A stretch of 64,000 nt of DNA from Halichondria panicea. Lineage: Eukaryota > Porifera > Demospongiae > Suberitida > Halichondriidae. A program made the translations under genes and the position numbers. The notes beneath the pieces were generated by a model that was not told the origin of the DNA, did no database searches, and saw only the letters and a program-made list of their open reading frames with translations. The DNA is taken from NCBI RefSeq assembly GCF_963675165.1, contig NC_087385.1, positions 904,001 to 968,000 of the forward strand, read 5' to 3'. Shown here in pieces: positions 61,747 to 64,000 of the stretch. Numbering within the stretch: the first letter of the stretch is position 1; every line of letters begins with the position of its first letter.

Positions 61747-63379
61747 TTAGTGATTAGTTTGATAGCTAGAGGGAGAGTCTGCCCAGGCTGTGGGGGGTCC
61801 AACACCTTTCTGGTGGGGGGGCACGAGAGGGGGTCTTGCCATCGGGAGGGAGCCATTGCGTTTAATATCTCTACTGATACTCACTGAGTTCATTTGACAA
61901 TAATCGTCCGTAGTCGATAGTCTCGAGATGCCATTTTGACTGTTGCTTGTCGGAAGATGTCGACGAGGTACTTGATACGTACTTTGTGTGTTTTTGAGCG
62001 TGGCTGATTTATCGCAGTTAGGAACATCGTAAACATGGCCATCTTTTGTTATACGCACATACTGACTATCGGGATCCATTGTCTGGAGGTTGATATCCGT
62101 ATAGTGACTGGTGGTCACGAGAGGAGTGCTTCGTGTTGGAAGTGGTGGGGGTGGGCCTGACGGTAGTATGAAGTGATTACGCCCGTCTTGTGATTGGGTA
62201 ACGTTTGAGCCTACAAAAAACCCGCTATCTGAAGTCCCGGTCCAGCTACTGTCCCCCGTTCCCCCCGTCCAATCTTCTTCGCTCTCTGCCGTACGCTCGA
62301 CGCGATGATACATTGGGTTCGTCTGAACAGAATGCATGAGAGGGGACTGATGATCTGATCTCCTGCGCTGGTCTGTTGGTGATAGGAGAGGGGAGGAGTT
62401 TGCACTTGTGGGGGCGGATGATGAGCGATGAGTCATCAAGTAACGCATGACTGAGAATAATCTGGAGGCATGTAATCCAGTGAAGAAGAAATGACCCTCT
62501 CCTGTTTCCGAGCTCCTGTGGACAAACGATAAACATAATGAGTGGGTGGTCATAATGAGTGTGTGGTTTACAATAGAAACAATGTACAATCCCTAATGCA
62601 TAGTGAAACAAGCAGCTGTCATAGTTTCTCAATTCTTAATCAAAACCAAACTAACAAACACCATGTTATGGCAACTGACAGAAAGATAACTACATTTAAT
62701 GAAACCTCATTAGACCAGTAATAGCACCTCCCCCACACACACACACACACACACCCACCCCCGCACACCCACACACACACACACACACACATGATACGCA
62801 CCGGCCTGGCTCCACCTCCAGTTTTTGGACGTTCTTGTGCCAATGGACTCTCCGAAGATGCTTCAACTTCCACTCCCACCTCATCTACACATAATTATAG
62901 TCAGTTGTAATCATAAACCATAATTATATACCACTCTCTCTTTCTTCCCCACTCTCTCAAATATCCGTATATAGCTGGTAATTCCGGGGGACAAAATATT
63001 TGTGGCTTTTGTGGTTGGAGCTCTGACCACGAACAAAGTGACCTTGACTGCAGTGCAAGCAGCAACCACAAAAAATTATCCACAAAGTGACTAAATATTG
63101 TTCAACCACGAATGTTTTGTCCTCTGATCGTCCCCTGAAATTACCGGCTATACGGTTATACTATCCTATACTATCTACCCCTCCACCATGACCTGTCTCT
63201 CCTTTACTTCCCCTATCCTCATTATAATGGTCACATGTCAGTGTCTCTCTCTCTTACCTGTCCCTCTCTGTCAGGATAGAAGGTGTGAGCAGTGAAACTA
63301 GACGTCCCAACCTCCACAACGTACTCTCCCTCAAGCTCAGAGTGTTGGGGGCAGCGCACCAGGTCCACGTGGTAACAGC
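61747..63379 (-). CDS. DOK-like docking protein, IRS-type PTB domain (5' part missing)
   Basis: Adaptor that binds phosphotyrosine receptors through a PTB domain and is itself phosphorylated. Three exons keep frame: 63379-63258, 62884-62802 and 62515-61747, about 324 codons. The PTB core crosses all three: CYHVDLVRCPQHSELEGEYV, then WEWKLKHLRRVHWHK and LEVEPGRSSETGEGHFFF, then ASRLFSVMRYLM; this follows the DOK order (strand, LRRFG-like helix, EAGRRC.GPG.F). The tail has proline runs and Tyr sites: NPMYHRV, SQYVRI, VYDVPN, TYQVPR and DDYCQM; the YxxP pair resembles RasGAP/Crk SH2 sites in DOK proteins. The first exon begins in mid-codon, so upstream exons exist. A donor-like CGGAAAG|GTATAT at the right edge (63989-64000) may be the previous exon, but that link is unproven. 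Confidence 0.8.
62727..62792. repeat. CA/CCCACC tract just past a DOK-like donor
   Basis: On the transcribed strand this is (GT)n starting about ten bases after the donor GTGCGTATC of exon 62884-62802. Confidence 0.93.
62965..63155 (-). mobile_element. 191-bp MITE, CCGTATAGCGGG superfamily
   Basis: Inverted copy of the 42155-42360 type (shares TTGACTGCAGTGCAAGCAGC with it in inverse). Ends CCGTATATAGCTGG and CCGGCTATACGG. Intron of the DOK-like gene. Confidence 0.85.
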
Positions 63380-64000
63380 CTGTAGGGAGGGGGAGGGGTT
63401 GGACCTGAGGCTATACAATAATTATGTCAATGCAATACTTGAAAGTGTAAGTGAATGCAGCTGATGGTGTAAAAGTTGTGAGTTATGTTGACAACATGGA
63501 TGTACATTATTCACAGCCCAAGAATTTGAAACTGATCTCAGCTTATTTGCTGTGAACAGGAATTAAGTACTTGGCAACTGAACGCTGACAACCCATTAAC
63601 CAATTAAGTGTCTGTGCACGATTATCGTTGACACAAAAGCTAAGCAAACAAGAAAAAGTAGCACTAACAATATCTCAAAGGTAATAGCTAACGAGCACTT
63701 TATCCATTATGAGTGTAGGCATGGTATACTAACTCAGCATGGTACATCATTGTAAGAGGTGATCACTAGAATATCACGAATATTGAGTACCAAAGGTTAA
63801 CATCTTATCCTATACTGACTGAGGAGTGTGTAATATCAATAGCTATGTAGCTATAGCTAGCTATCACTGTGTTGATCCAGCCCTCGTATTTAAAGTTTGT
63901 AGCGAGCTAAAAATAGACCAATGTATCTCACACACGCTAGTACACTACATTTATGGTGCCCGCTCTTATGGCGATGATTAAAATATACCTTTCCGTGAAA
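63380..64000. other. Right-edge region, probably intron of the DOK-like gene
   Basis: AT-rich sequence without a convincing exon, except a possible truncated minus-strand exon with a GTATAT donor at the last 12 bases. Confidence 0.4.

Noticed and set aside
62640-62879. Alternative frame of the DOK-like middle exon (GVEVEASSESPLAQ)
   Set aside because: The other frame gives WEWKLKHLRRVHWHK and LEVEPGR, which continues the PTB fold and fits the splice phases.

Overview
The window looks like gene-dense nuclear DNA of an early-branching animal, most likely a sponge and probably a demosponge. It holds fourteen protein-coding genes, which is about one per 4.6 kb. Introns are mostly short (roughly 60-600 bp) with GT-AG borders. 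Several genes are animal-type: a classical cadherin with a catenin-binding-like tail, a receptor tyrosine (pseudo)kinase, a DOK-type PTB adaptor, a PLC-gamma-derived SH2/SH2/SH3 protein, VIRMA and HSF2BP. Introns and spacers are AT-rich and full of TA-flanked MITEs, foldback elements and CA/GT microsatellites. The species call is inference; no rRNA, tRNA, mitochondrial DNA or CRISPR was seen.

Layout, left to right: VIRMA (-, 3' end beyond the left edge), HSF2BP (+), lysosomal phospholipase A2/LCAT-like (-), DGCR6 (+), PLC-gamma-like adaptor without a catalytic domain (-), secreted alpha/beta hydrolase of bacterial look (+), CFAP418 (-), NHE8-type Na+/H+ exchanger (+), claudin-like four-TM protein (-), NNT transhydrogenase (+), MTG2/Obg mitochondrial GTPase (-), giant cadherin-EGF-LamG protein (+), single-pass receptor pseudokinase (+), DOK-like adaptor (-, 5' end not closed). 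The first twelve genes alternate strictly in strand, forming six head-to-head pairs; convergent stop codons are often only 200-240 bp apart.

Exon models were built by hand from reading-frame continuity, splice-site consensus and recalled family sequences; every junction given keeps frame. The genes do not form a single pathway. NNT and MTG2 act in mitochondria. VIRMA belongs to the m6A RNA-methylation writer complex. HSF2BP is a meiotic recombination factor. Three genes (PLC-gamma-like adaptor, pseudokinase receptor, DOK) belong to phosphotyrosine signalling, and the last two are convergent neighbours.

The most unusual points are: strand-polarised microsatellites abutting splice sites in many genes; a perfect 69-bp palindrome flanked by 9-bp direct repeats just upstream of the HSF2BP start; a PLC-gamma paralogue reduced to its regulatory array with a defective second SH2; and a membrane-anchored pseudokinase with almost no ectodomain.
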